Source of the DNA: an uncultured Collinsella sp.
Lineage (GTDB): Bacteria > Actinomycetota > Coriobacteriia > Coriobacteriales > Coriobacteriaceae
DNA: 48,116 nt
Assembly (NCBI GenBank): GCA_902468695.1
Contig: CABQZS010000067.1
Span: 1 to 48,116 of the forward strand
Direction: 5' to 3'
This document shows, in pieces, positions 24,812 through 35,136 of this stretch (position 1 is its first letter; each line of letters begins with the position of its first letter). The position numbers and the translations under genes were made by a program. The notes under the pieces were generated by a model that saw only the letters and a list, made by a program, of their open reading frames with translations, made no database searches and was not told where the DNA came from.

Positions 24812-25534
24812 TTAGGCGGTTGCGTGGCGCTCGAGGTACTCGGAGCCCACATTCTCGCGCTCCCAGCCGCGCACGACCTTGTAGCCCACGGGGCTCAGGA
24901 AGACCTCGCACAGCAGCTCGGCAACAGCGCCCGTCAGCGAGCACATAAGGACCTGCACCCAGGTCCAACCAAAGAACGTGTGGCTTACCACAATGGCAAA
25001 GACCAGGTTGTCGATAAACTGGCCAACACCCGTAGACACATAGGAGCGGAAGGCAAAGCTCGCAAAGTTATTCTTTTTGAGCATACGGCCGAGCGACTGG
25101 TTGAGCGTGGAGTTAACCACGGCAGAAACGAGCATTGCCAGCGAAGAGCCCAGTACCACGTACCAGGTGCCGCCGATGGTGGCGTTAAGGGCGGTGTTGA
25201 CCTCGATCATGCCGGTGTCGTAGTAGGCGCCCCACATACCGGGCGTGAGCGAGCATGCCCAAAAGCACAGGCTCACGGCCAGGTTGACCAGCAGCGCGAG
25301 GATAGAGATTTTAATGGATGCCTTGGCGCCAAAGCGCTTGCAGATCATGTCCTGGCACAAAAACGAAACCCAGCTCACCACAAAGCCGCAATCGAGTGCC
25401 AGATACGGCAGGCTGATGAGCTCTTTGTTGGCCAGCAGGTTCATCATGATGACGCTCACGAAAAACAGCGAAACCGTTGCCGCGGGAATGCTCCGCAACA
25501 GGACCTTGTAGTCCTCCATGACCTTCTTGATCAT
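24812..25534 (-). CDS. Queuosine precursor transporter, VUT/YhhQ family
   Basis: A 240-residue membrane protein with about six helices. Family features include FVVSWVSFLCQDMICKRFGAKAS and VGQFIDNLVFAIVV, the VUT (COG1738) signature of queuosine precursor (preQ0/preQ1/queuine) importers. The ATG at 25532-25534 has AAAGGAG upstream. The leader immediately before it can fold into a small hairpin with a pseudoknot-capable tail, a possible preQ1-type control element. Queuosine tRNA modification enzymes are not in this window, so salvage is the likely role. Confidence 0.83.
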   Translation of the reverse strand: MIKKVMEDYKVLLRSIPAATVSLFFVSVIMMNLLANKELISLPYLALDCGFVVSWVSFLCQDMICKRFGAKASIKISILALLVNLAVSLCFWACSLTPGMWGAYYDTGMIEVNTALNATIGGTWYVVLGSSLAMLVSAVVNSTLNQSLGRMLKKNNFASFAFRSYVSTGVGQFIDNLVFAIVVSHTFFGWTWVQVLMCSLTGAVAELLCEVFLSPVGYKVVRGWERENVGSEYLERHATA

Positions 25535-25546
25535 TGTGTACTCCTT

Positions 25547-25590
25547 TGGTTTTAGGTTTAACGAGCAGGATATCGGACCCGAACTGCTCG
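25547..25590 (-). ncRNA. Candidate preQ1-like leader element
   Basis: On the minus strand, CGAGCAG/CTGCTCG (25584-25590 with 25562-25568) closes a small hairpin whose loop contains GGGTCC. An A-rich tail with two ACC triplets (25555-25557, 25548-25550) follows and runs into the Shine-Dalgarno of a queuosine-precursor transporter. This H-type pseudoknot layout resembles class I preQ1 riboswitches, but the conserved loop bases were not all verified. Confidence 0.3.
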
Positions 25591-25690
25591 GACGCCCCGG
25601 TCTTGAGACGACGGTGGGTATGATAGCCGCTCACGCGGCATCAGGCAAGCAAACGGCGCGGCAGCCCCGCAGGACCACCGCGCCGATGCG

Positions 25691-27304
<1,614 letters not shown>

Positions 27305-27351
27305 GCGGATCCTTTCTTGCATTGAGTGCATTACGTCGTTGTAACCGCACT

Positions 27352-27357
27352 ATTGTA
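27352..27357 (-). promoter_or_regulatory. Candidate -10 box of prfC
   Basis: TACAAT on the minus strand, about 48 bp upstream of the prfC start. The -35 is weak. Confidence 0.35.
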
Positions 27358-27441
27358 GCCGCGAAATCTCGCTCTAGGGCGCCTATCAGGACAAATTCAT
27401 CAGTTGGGGCCTGGGTAGCCGGCCCAATCCGTATTTGCCTC

Positions 27442-27492
27442 TTGCATAACTGTGCATAGTGTATATATACTGTGATTACCGGTTATATACAC
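27442..27492 (+). promoter_or_regulatory. Promoter with embedded GntR operator
   Basis: TTGCAT (27442-27447) and TATACT (27466-27471) form a -35/-10 pair with 18-bp spacing. The inverted repeat GTGTATATA (27459-27467) and TATATACAC (27484-27492) overlaps the -10. This is the form expected of an operator for the YtrA-type GntR regulator encoded just downstream, consistent with autorepression. Confidence 0.65.
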
Positions 27493-27519
27493 GTGTAGCC
27501 CAACAGCTAAGGAGCCGCT

Positions 27520-27900
27520 GTGGACATCATCCTATCCAATTCGAGCGACAAGCCCATCTACGAGCAGATAACCTCGCAAGTCAAAGTTCAGATCTTATCG
27601 GGCACGCTCGCTGCGGGAGCCAAACTCCCCAGCATCCGTGCACTCGCGAGCGATCTTGGCGTGAGCGTCATCACCACAAAGCGCGCCTACGCCGACCTGG
27701 AGCAGCTCGGGTTTATCTGCACCGTGCAGGGCAAGGGCTGTTTTGTCGCCGAGGGCAACCAGGAACTCTTGCGCGAAAACCAGCTCTGCCATATCGAAGA
27801 GCTGCTTACGAAAGCGGCGAGCCAAGCCGAAACCCTGGGTGTCACGCGCGACAAGCTGCACGAGATGCTCGACCTGGTAGCCCCCGAAACCATGCAGTAG
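27520..27900 (+). CDS. GntR-family regulator, YtrA subfamily
   Basis: A 126-residue short GntR regulator. The N-terminal winged helix has SSDKPIYEQITSQVKVQILSG, then the recognition helix LPSIRALASDLGVSVITTKRAYADLEQLGF. The short helical C-terminal part without an effector domain is typical of YtrA repressors, which control ABC transporter operons. GTG 27520 follows AAGGAG with five bases. It is the first gene of an operon with the two ABC genes downstream (23 bp gap). An inverted repeat over its promoter fits self-repression. Confidence 0.87.
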   Translation: MDIILSNSSDKPIYEQITSQVKVQILSGTLAAGAKLPSIRALASDLGVSVITTKRAYADLEQLGFICTVQGKGCFVAEGNQELLRENQLCHIEELLTKAASQAETLGVTRDKLHEMLDLVAPETMQ

Positions 27901-27923
27901 CCATCTGCAAGAAAGGCTATACC

Positions 27924-28805
27924 ATGCAAAACTTGTTAGAACTCAAAGGTGTCTCACGCCGCGTGAGCGAACGTTTTTCGCTGCGTGATGTCACGCTCGC
28001 CGTGGAGCCCGGCCAGATTGTTGGCTTTGTGGGCGCTAACGGCGCCGGCAAGACAACGACCATTCGCGCCGCGCTCGGGCTTATCAAGCTCGATGCCGGC
28101 AAGGTGCGCCTGTTTGGGCAGCGCTGTGGCACCGACGCGCCCGATGAGACACAGCGCTGCCTGCGCTCCCGCGTCGGTCTCGTCCTGGACACATGCCCCT
28201 TCCCTTCAACGCTCAAGGTGGGCCAAATCGAGGCACTCGTAGGCCCGGCGTACCCCACGTGGGACCGCAAAACGTTCGCCGGATTCATCGACCGATTTGG
28301 CCTCGATCCCAAGACAAAGGTCAAGGACCTCTCCCGCGGCATGGGCATGAAACTGCAGCTTGCCTGTGCACTCAGCCATAATGCCAAGCTACTCCTTTTG
28401 GACGAAGCCACCGCGGGCCTCGATCCCATGGCGCGCGAGGAACTGCTCGATGAGCTGCTTGCTTTTGTCGCCGACGGCCAGCACAGCGTGCTGCTCTCGA
28501 GCCACATTACGTCCGACCTCGATCGCGCCGCCGACCGCGTCATCTGCATCGATAACGGCTCGATTGTGTTTGACCTGCCGCGCGAGGACATTACCGACCG
28601 AGCCGGCATCGCCCACTGCACCCAAGCCCAGGCCGCCGAGCTTATGGCTTGCGTCGAAGGTGCCCATGCCGCCCGCCACGCCTACAGCGTGGACGTGCTC
28701 GTGCCCAACCGTCGCGAAACGCTCGAGGCCTTTCCCGAGATTCCCTGCGATCGGGCAACCATTGACGACTATCTTCGCCTCACGCTGAAAGGGGCTTCAA
28801 AATGA
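27924..28805 (+). CDS. ABC transporter ATP-binding protein
   Basis: A 293-residue ABC ATPase. Walker A is GANGAGKT (37-44), the signature is LSRGMGMKL (diverged from LSGGQ), Walker B is LLLLDEATAGLDP, and the switch His is in LLSSHITSDLD. A C-terminal extension of about 70 residues follows. This order fits the YtrB/BcrA group, in which the ATPase works with a separate permease. ATG 27924 follows GAAAGG. It overlaps the permease start by four bases (ATGA), so the pair is translationally coupled. Together with the GntR regulator this resembles envelope-stress or peptide-antibiotic efflux systems; the cargo is unknown. Confidence 0.88.
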   Translation: MQNLLELKGVSRRVSERFSLRDVTLAVEPGQIVGFVGANGAGKTTTIRAALGLIKLDAGKVRLFGQRCGTDAPDETQRCLRSRVGLVLDTCPFPSTLKVGQIEALVGPAYPTWDRKTFAGFIDRFGLDPKTKVKDLSRGMGMKLQLACALSHNAKLLLLDEATAGLDPMAREELLDELLAFVADGQHSVLLSSHITSDLDRAADRVICIDNGSIVFDLPREDITDRAGIAHCTQAQAAELMACVEGAHAARHAYSVDVLVPNRRETLEAFPEIPCDRATIDDYLRLTLKGASK

Positions 28806-29500
28806 AACGCGCCTTTACGTCCGAGCTCGCCATCGCTCGCACGCTCATCCCGAGCATTGCGGGCGTCGGCCTGTTCATCTTCGTCGTGCTAACCCTTGCC
28901 AACGCATCGGACGGCGATTCCGGTATGAGCGCCGGCGCCTGCGCGGTCAGCGCCATGTCGCCCATCATAATCATGAACTCACTGGCTGGCTACGATAACC
29001 AAAACGGCTGGGAGCGCTATCGGGCAACGCTGCCGTTCTCGCGCAAAGACATCATCTGCGCACGCTACCTGTGCATTATTGCTTTCTCGGCCGTCATGGC
29101 ATGCGCCGCCGTGCTTTTGAACATCATCGCCCTTCCGTTCTTCGATCCCACGGGCATTCCCTCGACGGGACAGACCGTCTTTGAGATCACAATAGCCTCC
29201 GCCGCATCGATGCTCATCTCCCTCATGATGGTGTTTTTGGCACAGCCGCTGTTCTTTCGATTTGGACACATGGAGGCGCTGCGCCTTTCCGTCGGCCTGT
29301 TTGCCCTGATGGGCTGCGGTACCATGGCAATGCTGAGCTCTTCCAACCCCATTAGCAACTGGCTCATGTCGATTGCCGGAGCGAATCCCGACCCTGCCGT
29401 CCTCGGCTGTCTGTGCGCAGGCATCGCCGTACTGGCCCTCGCGCTATGTGCAATCAGCTGCGCTGTCAGCACCAAGGTCTATCGAGCACGCGATCTGTAG
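28802..29500 (+). CDS. ABC-2-type permease
   Basis: A 232-residue membrane protein with six predicted helices. The first is around LIPSIAGVGLFIFVVLTLA and the last near PAVLGCLCAGIAVLALALCAISC. The conserved NQNGWERYRATLPFSRKDIICARYL between the second and third helices is the hallmark of the ABC-2 permeases that pair with YtrB-like ATPases. Its ATG overlaps the ATPase stop, so it is the last gene of the GntR operon. No hairpin was seen in the 95 bp to the convergent ClC gene. Confidence 0.85.
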   Translation: MKRAFTSELAIARTLIPSIAGVGLFIFVVLTLANASDGDSGMSAGACAVSAMSPIIIMNSLAGYDNQNGWERYRATLPFSRKDIICARYLCIIAFSAVMACAAVLLNIIALPFFDPTGIPSTGQTVFEITIASAASMLISLMMVFLAQPLFFRFGHMEALRLSVGLFALMGCGTMAMLSSSNPISNWLMSIAGANPDPAVLGCLCAGIAVLALALCAISCAVSTKVYRARDL

Positions 29501-29595
29501 CCACGCGGAACTTGACCCATGCTGGCCACAATCGGTCGCAATCGCCCATCCGTAAATCCGTGACAAATGGCATGTCCCCGGCGCGCGCCACCGTG

Positions 29596-30900
29596 CTACT
29601 TGCGTAGCGGCTTGGGCAGCGGAATGCCGGCGGCGATGGCTGCGGCGATAATCATGCAGACGATGCCTTTGAGCGGGAAACACATGAGCAACAGGCCCAC
29701 GACCATAATGGGTTGGCGCATGACGGCGCCCATCGTCGATGCCGTGCAGACGGCGACGCAAAAGACCGGATCTGCGCCGGTGAGGATGGCAAGGCCATAG
29801 CCCAGGCTTACGCCCGAGAAGATAACCGGGAAGAAGTGGCCGCCACGCCAGCCCATATTGATGAGGGCGGGGGTCAGCATGGCCTTAACAAGACCGGTCG
29901 CGATAAGCACGCCAGCGGGAATGGTCAGGTAGGTTTCCATGAGCACGTCGGCCTGGGTCTCGCCGGCAAACATGGTATAGGGCAGGACCGTGCCACAGAT
30001 GGCGAGCGCCAGACCGGCCAGCATGGCCTTGACGACAGGACGCTCCCCTATTGCATGGGACAGTGCCTCGCTTGCGTGCTCAGAGACAAAGTACAGCCAG
30101 CCGCAGACGGTACCGACCAGTGCCAGGGGGATGAGCCAGGTAAGCTCCAGGTTGCCCACCTGGGCGGACTCGAACCTGGGCATGCCCATGCCGCCGCCCA
30201 TGAGCTGACCGAGCAGCAGATAGGTGCCCAGACCACCGGCAATCGCAATGCCGTAGACCACCGTCTTTTGCGCCTTGGGCAGCTTGATGGTGATCTCGCC
30301 GGACGCGGACTCATCGTCGGCGTCTTCGCCCTGGCCGTCAGTACTTCCGGCAAGCGGCGCCACAAAGCCAAAGACGGGCGCGGTAAAGAGTGCCGTCAGG
30401 GCAGCCTGGGTGCCCAGCAGCGTGAGCTCCCTAAACTCGGCGCCAAAGCGACGCATGCGATCGCCGACCCAGCTGCACAGACCCGCGATGACGCCGGTCA
30501 GGCCGGCCTCCGGTCCAATGCTGCCACCAAACAGCAGCGGCAACAGCGCGGCAAGCGACAGCTTGCCCAAATTGTCGTAGGGGTAGCGACCGTCTTGTTT
30601 GACCTTGGCCATGACCTGGTTGAGGCCGTCGGTCTTGGCGCCCGTCATCTTTTCGTACAGGCCAATCACCAAGCCGCCCAGCAGGCAGACAAAAAACGGG
30701 TATGGCAGAAAGCCAAACGGTCCGCTGGCAAGCTCGGGCGAAGCGACGCCCAGCGCGTGTGGAATCTCGGTCCACAGATAGTCGATACCGTGCTCCATCG
30801 CAAAGAAGAACAGCCAGACTGCGGCACCTGCGAACGCACCGGTCACGGCAACGCTAAGTAAAAACAGCGCGCGGTTTTTGGGTTTGGCAAGGTTATCCAT
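29596..30900 (-). CDS. ClC-family chloride channel-like protein
   Basis: A 434-residue ClC family membrane protein with about ten helices. The anion-site motif GKEGP of classical ClC is here GSIGPEAG, so the external gating glutamate is replaced by Ile; the GxFxP motif reads GGHFFPVIFSG, and GAVMRQPI is conserved. Losing the gating glutamate is often associated with channel-like rather than proton-exchange behaviour, an inference only. A charged loop (DGQGEDADDESASG) sits mid-protein. ATG 30900 follows GGGAGGA. A candidate -10 TACAAT lies at 30940-30945 on the minus strand, with a short-spaced -35 TTGTCT. Confidence 0.83.
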   Translation of the reverse strand: MDNLAKPKNRALFLLSVAVTGAFAGAAVWLFFFAMEHGIDYLWTEIPHALGVASPELASGPFGFLPYPFFVCLLGGLVIGLYEKMTGAKTDGLNQVMAKVKQDGRYPYDNLGKLSLAALLPLLFGGSIGPEAGLTGVIAGLCSWVGDRMRRFGAEFRELTLLGTQAALTALFTAPVFGFVAPLAGSTDGQGEDADDESASGEITIKLPKAQKTVVYGIAIAGGLGTYLLLGQLMGGGMGMPRFESAQVGNLELTWLIPLALVGTVCGWLYFVSEHASEALSHAIGERPVVKAMLAGLALAICGTVLPYTMFAGETQADVLMETYLTIPAGVLIATGLVKAMLTPALINMGWRGGHFFPVIFSGVSLGYGLAILTGADPVFCVAVCTASTMGAVMRQPIMVVGLLLMCFPLKGIVCMIIAAAIAAGIPLPKPLRK

Positions 30901-31025
30901 CGGGTCCTCCCGCGGTCAAAGTCGACATAGTTACGTTTTATTGTAGAGCGAGTGTGGCCCAGACAAGCCAACCGTCTGTGCCGCAAACGGCACCATTGGG
31001 AGTCATAGTGGGGCAGGCTCAAGAC

Positions 31026-31559
31026 TTATCCGTTGATAATCGAGGCAATCTCGCGCAAATCGTCGGCAAAGTAGATGCCGTGCTGTCGCCTCGGGCTCGA
31101 AAGCCCTTTATCAATCATGTGCCCGAGCAGCGCCTTGAGGTCGTTGTAGTAACCGTCCAGGTTATACAGGATGCACGGAGCGATCAGGTGCCCCAACGAC
31201 ACCGCGGACATGACCTCGGCAATCTCCTCGAGCGTGCCCGTCCCGCCGGGAAAGGCGATGAAGGCATCACCGAGCTCGATCATCTTGGCTTTGCGCTCGG
31301 CCATATCGCTCGTCACGATAAGGTCGTCGATACCGTCATGTTGAAACTCGGCCTCGATAAAAAAGCTCGGCTCAACACCCGTCACATGTCCGCCAGCATC
31401 GAGCACGCTATCGGCGAGCGCGCCCATCAGGCCCGATTTGGACCCGCCGTATACCAGCGCGTGCCCGTTGGAGCCAATCCAGTTGCCCAGCTCTTGCACC
31501 GCAAGCAAAAACGCCGGGTCATTGCTGGCACTGGCACCCAGGTACACGGTGATATTCAT
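31026..31559 (-). CDS. LOG-family nucleotide 5'-monophosphate phosphoribohydrolase
   Basis: A 177-residue protein of the TIGR00730/LOG family, which splits AMP or cytokinin-riboside monophosphates to free base and ribose-5-phosphate. The phosphate-binding PGGTGTLEE motif is intact, preceded by MAERKAKM, the other catalytic segment. N-terminal ITVYLGASASNDP and YGGSKSGLMGALAD are conserved. ATG 31559 follows GAGGGGG. It lies 36 bp after the K+ channel gene on the same strand and may share its transcript. Cytokinin production cannot be assumed; a nucleotide clean-up role is as likely. Confidence 0.85.
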   Translation of the reverse strand: MNITVYLGASASNDPAFLLAVQELGNWIGSNGHALVYGGSKSGLMGALADSVLDAGGHVTGVEPSFFIEAEFQHDGIDDLIVTSDMAERKAKMIELGDAFIAFPGGTGTLEEIAEVMSAVSLGHLIAPCILYNLDGYYNDLKALLGHMIDKGLSSPRRQHGIYFADDLREIASIING

Positions 31560-31595
31560 ATTCAGTCCCCCTCATCGTGATGCGCGGCGCCCGCT

Positions 31596-32021
31596 CTAGC
31601 GTTGGCGGCGCCGATATTCGCGCACGCGGCGCGACAGATCGGCGAGCTGGTCGCGATCGAGCTCTTCCAAATGCTCAAGATCGTCCATAAAGCGCGCCAT
31701 GGTGTCCTTTTGACGCATCTTGATGAGCGTATTGCAGTAGTTCACCGCCACGCCCGTGAGCATGGCGATGTAGAAGATGCTGATGACGCTCAAGACGACG
31801 GTAATGGCGCGGGCAACCGGTGTCTCGGCCGGAATATCGCCAAAGCCGATGGTCGAGACCGTCTCAAAGCTAAACCACAGGCCATCGCCAAACGTGAGGG
31901 TCGTGGGCTCGGACAGCCAGACAGCCGTCGAGCACAGCAGATAGAAGATAAGAAACAGACCCGTGATGCGCGCAAAGCCAGCCTGGCGCAACACGTCGGC
32001 AAGCGTCTTGAGCTTTTTCAT
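31596..32021 (-). CDS. Two-TM potassium channel
   Basis: A 141-residue ion-channel protein. Two membrane helices (about 16-36 and 70-92) flank a pore loop with the selectivity filter TIGFGD, preceded by GDGLWFSFETVS. A C-terminal acidic/basic coiled segment (LEHLEELDRDQLADLSRRVREYRRR) follows, without an RCK domain. ATG 32021 has an AAAGGG site; the longer frame to 32084 has none. It should assemble as a tetramer in the membrane. No ligand-binding domain is present, so gating is unknown. Confidence 0.87.
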   Translation of the reverse strand: MKKLKTLADVLRQAGFARITGLFLIFYLLCSTAVWLSEPTTLTFGDGLWFSFETVSTIGFGDIPAETPVARAITVVLSVISIFYIAMLTGVAVNYCNTLIKMRQKDTMARFMDDLEHLEELDRDQLADLSRRVREYRRRQR

Positions 32022-32090
32022 CGCGACCCTTTCCACGGACAACCAATCACATTCGCTCGGTATTGTCCCACGCCTCCCCCGCAAACGGAA

Positions 32091-32197
32091 CTAGTCATTG
32101 GGGACGTTCTTAAACTAGTCATTGGGGACGTTCTTAAATGACTAGTCAAACAAGAACGTCCCCAATGACTAGCCGTTTAAGAACGTCCCCAATGACT
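32091..32197. repeat. Four-copy inverted array of the GGGGACGTTCTT element
   Basis: Two identical 24-bp tandem copies (32091-32114, 32115-32138, starting CTAGTCATTGGGGACG) are followed by two inverted copies (32152-32172 and 32176-32197). The array can fold into a large cruciform or several alternative hairpins. It sits between the divergent K+ channel gene and a sensor kinase gene, so it could insulate the two or terminate antisense reads. Confidence 0.8.
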
Positions 32198-32289
32198 GCC
32201 GGGCGGGACCGTTTAGCGGTGCAGCTGCCGACTGGGCAGGCTGAGCTGGTATCCTTATGCGGTAATGTCTCGATTCGTTAGGATTGCAT

Positions 32290-35094
32290 GTGAGAGCTTC
32301 CGCTGTCCTTCGTTCAGTTATATATCGCACCCTGGCCGTCGCGCTTGCCGCACTCGCCATACTGAGCACCATCATGCCCGCCCCCGCCTATGCCGCCAAT
32401 ACCGATCAGCAGGTCAAAACGGTCCGCGTTGGTTGGCTCGTCAACAACGAGGGCTTCCAGGACGGCACCCCCGGCGAGCGTCTCTCGGGATGGGGCTACG
32501 AGTACCTCCAGACCCTCTCGTACTACACACCCGGCTGGCAGTACGAATACGTCTCCGGCACCTTCACCGAGCTTATGGAGAAGCTCGAAGCCGGCGAGAT
32601 TGACCTCATGCCAAACATCTCCTACTCCGAAGAACGCGCCCAAAAACTGCTCTTCTCATCGAACCCCGAGGGCACCGAGCGCTACTACATCTATGCCAGG
32701 CCCGAGCGCGACGATCTGGCCAAGGGTGACCCCCGAGCGCTCCAAGGCCTTACCATCGGCTGCAACCCCGGCGTTATGCAAACCCTCGTTGGCCAGCAAT
32801 GGCTCGCCAACGAAGGAATCGCCTGCACATACAAGGAGTATGACGGAAACTCCGTTCTCTTTGATGCGCTGGCAAACGGCGAGGTCGATGCCGTCATCAT
32901 GAACGACACGACCTCGTCGCCCAGTGCCTCCCCCATGTTCTACATTGGGTCGAGCGACTACTATTTTGCCGTCCCCAAAAGCCGCCCCGACCTGATGGAC
33001 GACATCAATGCCGCCATGACAGCAATCGCCCGCGTCAACCCACGCTATAACGACGAAGTCAAATCTCACTACTCGGCCCAAAACAGCGGTTCATCATCGC
33101 TCAACGGCCCCGAATGTTCCTGGCTCAAAGCAAACAACAACACCATCACGCTCGGCTACATTACGGGCAAACTCCCCTACTGCAACGAAGACGAAAACGG
33201 CGAAATGGAAGGCTCGCTCGCATCGCTTGCGACGACGCTACACGATAAATTTGGCATTACGGTCAAAACCGTCGCCTTTGATAGCTACAAGATGATGTCA
33301 AAGGCCCTGTCAGAGGGAAGCATAGACGTTGCGCTGCCGGCATACCGAGATTACTGGTTTGCCGAGCAATCAGGCGTTGTGCAGTCGGTATCGTTGGGGA
33401 CCATGTCCCTCACCGCCATCCACACCGGCAGTAACCTGAAAAAAGACCTTCAGAACATCGCCTGTACCAAATCATCGTTTGTCAACCGAAATGCACTTGA
33501 AAGTCTATTCCCCACAGCGACCGTAACCGAATACCAATCCGACGATGAAGCGTTCGACGCCCTCAGGAAGGGAACGGCGCGCTGCATCGTCGCTCCCAGT
33601 TCACGCGTAAAAACCATCGGTGACCGTTATGATCTCGAGGACTGCGAGACGGTCGAGCTCCCTGACACCTGTGACCTCGCGTGCTTGATGTCGCGCGGCA
33701 AGCCCGAACTGCTGGGAATCATCAACAAGGGCATCATCAATGCCGGAGAATCGCTCTCCGCAAGTAATTACTCCTCCACGTCGTACACGGCCCAGGAATC
33801 CAACACGCTTCAATTCCTTTATCGCAACCGCACCGCCATTGCAGCTACCCTCATCGGTATGTTGTCGGTCGGCATCGTCCTGCTCATCTGGGCGCTCGTG
33901 CGCGCTCGAACCGAGCGCAAAAAAGCCGATGCTGCCAACGCCGCTAAGACGGCATTCCTCACGCGCATGAGCCACGACATCCGTACGCCGCTCAACGGTA
34001 TCCTGGGCCTTATCGAGATCGAGGAATTGAAGGAAGGCGATATGCAAGTCGCCCGCGAGAGCCGTGCCAAGGCGCGCGTTGCCGCCAATCACCTGCTCTC
34101 GCTGATCAACGACATCCTCGAGATGGGCAAAATCGAAGACCGCAAGCTAACACTGGAGCATGCGCCTTTTAACCTCAAAGAGCTCTGTGACGATACGCTG
34201 GTGCTGTGCAAGCTCCGCGCGTCCAGTAACGGCATCACAATGCAGGACAATAGTCTGCCGTACGCCACGGGGCCATACATGATCGGCAGTCCCACCCATA
34301 TCCGACAGATCATGATCAACCTGTTAGACAACAGCATTAAGTACAACAAGCACGGCGGCTCCGTCACCTTTAGTTCAAAGACCAAGCCACTCGATAACGG
34401 GCGCGCGCTCCTTTGCTTTAGCGTTTCGGATACCGGCATTGGCATGGCTCCCGAGTTTTTAAAGCATATCTATGAGCCGTTTGCCCAGGAAGGTGACGAT
34501 GCGCGCAGCAAGTTCCAAGGAGCCGGCATGGGCATGCCAATCGTCAAGTCGCTTATTGAACTGATGGGCGGCACCATCGAAGTCACCAGCGAACTCCATG
34601 TGGGCACCACGTTCTACGTGGAAATTCCGCTCGATATCGACAAGAACCCCCAGACGCGGGCGAATACGGTCGAGAGGGTGCTCGACTGCTCGCTCGCCGA
34701 CATGAACGTGCTGCTCGCCGAAGACAACGAATTGAATGCCGAGATTGCCCAGACGCTGCTAGAATCCGAGGGCGTCGTGGTCACCCGTGCCGTCAACGGC
34801 AACGAAGTCGTCGATCTGTACCTGTCTCATCCCGCCGGCAGCTTCGATGCGATCCTGATGGACATCATGATGCCGGGCATGGACGGCTATGAGGCAACCC
34901 GCGCGATTCGCCTGAGCAAGAAGGCCGATGCAGCCGATATCCCCATCATCGCGCTCACCGCCAATGCCTTTGCCGAGGACGCCAAGGCGGCACACGACGC
35001 CGGCATGAACGCCCACCTGTCCAAACCGCTCGACTTTAACAAGCTCAAAAACATACTCGCCCGCATCAAGAAAAACGGATCCGTTTCGCTATAG
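32290..35094 (+). CDS. Hybrid histidine kinase with two periplasmic solute-binding domains
   Basis: A 934-residue BvgS/EvgS-like sensor kinase. It has a signal segment (to about 35), two tandem family-3 solute-binding domains (about 40-255 and 265-495), one membrane helix (about 514-540), HisKA with phospho-acceptor His562 in MSHDIRTPLNG, HATPase_c (MINLLDNSIKYN, SDTGIGM, GAGMGM) and a receiver domain with Asp858 in LMDIMMPG. GTG 32290 is favoured because AGGA (32280-32283) has a six-base spacer; the TTG at 32284 is too close. It should sense an extracellular small molecule. The final output partner is not encoded nearby. The next gene, a flavin-fold enzyme, starts 42 bp later. Confidence 0.9.
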   Translation: MRASAVLRSVIYRTLAVALAALAILSTIMPAPAYAANTDQQVKTVRVGWLVNNEGFQDGTPGERLSGWGYEYLQTLSYYTPGWQYEYVSGTFTELMEKLEAGEIDLMPNISYSEERAQKLLFSSNPEGTERYYIYARPERDDLAKGDPRALQGLTIGCNPGVMQTLVGQQWLANEGIACTYKEYDGNSVLFDALANGEVDAVIMNDTTSSPSASPMFYIGSSDYYFAVPKSRPDLMDDINAAMTAIARVNPRYNDEVKSHYSAQNSGSSSLNGPECSWLKANNNTITLGYITGKLPYCNEDENGEMEGSLASLATTLHDKFGITVKTVAFDSYKMMSKALSEGSIDVALPAYRDYWFAEQSGVVQSVSLGTMSLTAIHTGSNLKKDLQNIACTKSSFVNRNALESLFPTATVTEYQSDDEAFDALRKGTARCIVAPSSRVKTIGDRYDLEDCETVELPDTCDLACLMSRGKPELLGIINKGIINAGESLSASNYSSTSYTAQESNTLQFLYRNRTAIAATLIGMLSVGIVLLIWALVRARTERKKADAANAAKTAFLTRMSHDIRTPLNGILGLIEIEELKEGDMQVARESRAKARVAANHLLSLINDILEMGKIEDRKLTLEHAPFNLKELCDDTLVLCKLRASSNGITMQDNSLPYATGPYMIGSPTHIRQIMINLLDNSIKYNKHGGSVTFSSKTKPLDNGRALLCFSVSDTGIGMAPEFLKHIYEPFAQEGDDARSKFQGAGMGMPIVKSLIELMGGTIEVTSELHVGTTFYVEIPLDIDKNPQTRANTVERVLDCSLADMNVLLAEDNELNAEIAQTLLESEGVVVTRAVNGNEVVDLYLSHPAGSFDAILMDIMMPGMDGYEATRAIRLSKKADAADIPIIALTANAFAEDAKAAHDAGMNAHLSKPLDFNKLKNILARIKKNGSVSL

Positions 35095-35136
35095 TTTGTG
35101 CTCAACCACCACGCACGACCAGAAAGGAAGCCAACG

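Noticed and set aside
24059..25555. A long open frame (about 498 codons) on the plus strand opposite the SDR and queuosine-transporter genes
   Set aside because: It has no motifs and low-complexity His/Arg/Gln-rich translation. It is the antisense reading of two well-supported minus-strand genes in high-GC DNA.
32091..32197. Tandem repeats considered as a CRISPR array
   Set aside because: There are no unique spacers of regular length, the copies are inverted, and no cas genes are near.
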